Source of the DNA: Deltaproteobacteria bacterium
Lineage (GTDB): Bacteria; Desulfobacterota; Desulfovibrionia; Desulfovibrionales; Desulfovibrionaceae
DNA length: 6,914 bases
Reading direction: 5' to 3'
Assembly (NCBI GenBank): GCA_025350085.1
Contig: JANXYI010000269.1
Coordinates: forward strand, 1-6,914
Both the position numbers and the translations under genes were made by a program. The notes beneath the pieces were generated by a model. That model saw only the letters and a list, made by a program, of their open reading frames with translations. It was not told the DNA's origin and searched no databases. This document shows positions 6,098 to 6,914 of this stretch, one piece after another. The stretch's first letter is position 1. Each line of letters starts with the position of its first letter.

Positions 6098-6914
6098 ATT
6101 TCGTGAAGCAGTGGCTCAACCAGGCCCTCGACGCCTACCGCGACATGCGCAACGCCCGCGCCGCCGAGGCCCTGGGCCAGCTCAAGGCCCGCTACCACGC
6201 CTTCCGCATCCTCCTGGCCGACAACGAGCTGGCCCTGGAGCGCCTGGCCGACGTGGAGCGCGCCCTGGCCAGTCGCGACAGAGCCGTGTTGTCCGAGGCC
6301 GCAGCAAGGCTCATGGACACCACTTTTGACCTCGTGGACGGCCTGAATCGCATCACCGGGGGCCGCCACATGGGGCTTTTCGAGCGCCAGGAGCGCCTGA
6401 CCCAGGCCGTGCGCCGCGCCCTGGCCAGCATTGCCCCGCAGTTGGACCAGACCCCGATGTGCCTGGCCCTGGGCGATGTGGACGCTGACCAGCGCCGATT
6501 CTGTGGCGGCAAGGCCGCCGCCCTGGCCCAGTTGCGGCGCTCCGGCCTGCCCGTGCCCGACGGCTTTGTGGCCACCACCAAGGCCTGCCGTCGGTTCCTG
6601 TCGGCCTCCGGGCTGGAGGCCAGGATCCGGCGCAGCCTGGGGGCCGTGGAACTGGGCAAGAGCGTGGAGAGCGCCTGCCAGGAGATCCGGCGCGAGATAC
6701 TGGCCGCGCCTGTTCCGGGCGATCTGGCGGCGGAACTCGTGGCCGCCTGGAAGCGCCTGGGCCAAGGAACAGAAGCCGGGCCTGCCGTGTCCGTACGCAG
6801 CAGCGCCCTGGTGGAGGACAAGGCCGAGCACTCCTTTGCCGGACAGTTTCATACCGAGCTTAACGTGACCACGACCGAGGGGCTGCTGGCTGCCTTCCGC
6901 GAGGTGGTGGCGGG
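6094..6914 (+). CDS. PEP-synthase-like protein C, 5' part (runs off the window)
   Basis: An open frame of 273 full codons continues past the window end. Residues about 1-115 are helical and charged, with Y-H-A-F-R-I-L-L-A-D-N-E near 34-45 matching the N-terminal segment of A and B. An ATP-grasp domain of the pyruvate phosphate dikinase/PEP synthase type then begins: F-C-G-G-K140 followed by A-A-A-L-A-Q-L, then G-L-P-V-P-D-G-F-V (151-159), V-S-V-R235-S-S-A, E-D (241-242) and S-F-A-G-Q (247-251). These are closer to the classical motifs than those of A (true GGK) and quite unlike the degenerate ones of B. ATP use is therefore likely for C. Whether C carries the phosphohistidine domain, the C-terminal domain of A and B, or a classical PEP-binding barrel cannot be seen. 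The start at 6094 shares ATGA with the stop of gene B and has a strong ribosome binding site. Confidence 0.88.
   Translation, partial: MNFVKQWLNQALDAYRDMRNARAAEALGQLKARYHAFRILLADNELALERLADVERALASRDRAVLSEAAARLMDTTFDLVDGLNRITGGRHMGLFERQERLTQAVRRALASIAPQLDQTPMCLALGDVDADQRRFCGGKAAALAQLRRSGLPVPDGFVATTKACRRFLSASGLEARIRRSLGAVELGKSVESACQEIRREILAAPVPGDLAAELVAAWKRLGQGTEAGPAVSVRSSALVEDKAEHSFAGQFHTELNVTTTEGLLAAFREVVA

Overview
This is a high-GC bacterial window whose coding content lies entirely on the + strand and looks like one operon. The style of the proteins (a TIGR02186-like membrane-anchored protein followed by phosphoenolpyruvate-synthase-like proteins and a stand-alone receiver) suggests a deltaproteobacterial sulfate reducer of the Desulfovibrio group. 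That assignment is from memory of similar gene neighbourhoods, not from a search.

Layout. Positions 1-122 are a perfect reverse complement of 331-452, which covers the end of the first gene and the start of the second. They are most simply read as a fold-back chimera at a sequence end rather than native sequence. From about 119 to 433 lies the C-terminal part of a membrane-anchored protein. Then follow PEP-synthase-like protein A (442-3072), a receiver-only response regulator (3065-3508, overlapping A by 8 bases), a 99-base gap containing a strong hairpin, PEP-synthase-like protein B (3608-6097), and the 5' part of a third paralogue C (6094 to the window end, ATGA overlap with B). No RNA gene, CRISPR array, insertion sequence, clear promoter or classical terminator is visible.

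How the genes may work together. A, B and C share an N-terminal helical segment built around an F-x-x-I/L-L-x-x-N motif, followed by an ATP-grasp domain of the pyruvate phosphate dikinase/PEP synthase type. A and B then carry a mobile phosphohistidine domain. Instead of the PEP/pyruvate-binding TIM barrel of classical enzymes, A and B end in a well conserved domain of about 290 residues that I cannot name. A and C have intact ATP-grasp signatures where visible. B has lost essentially all of them but keeps the phosphohistidine motif and the C-terminal domain. This suggests, as inference only, a phosphotransfer module in which A and/or C use ATP and B is a pseudokinase acceptor, scaffold or regulator, with the receiver linking the system to a two-component sensor outside the window. 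The degenerate middle paralogue, the replaced C-terminus and the embedded receiver are the most interesting points here.
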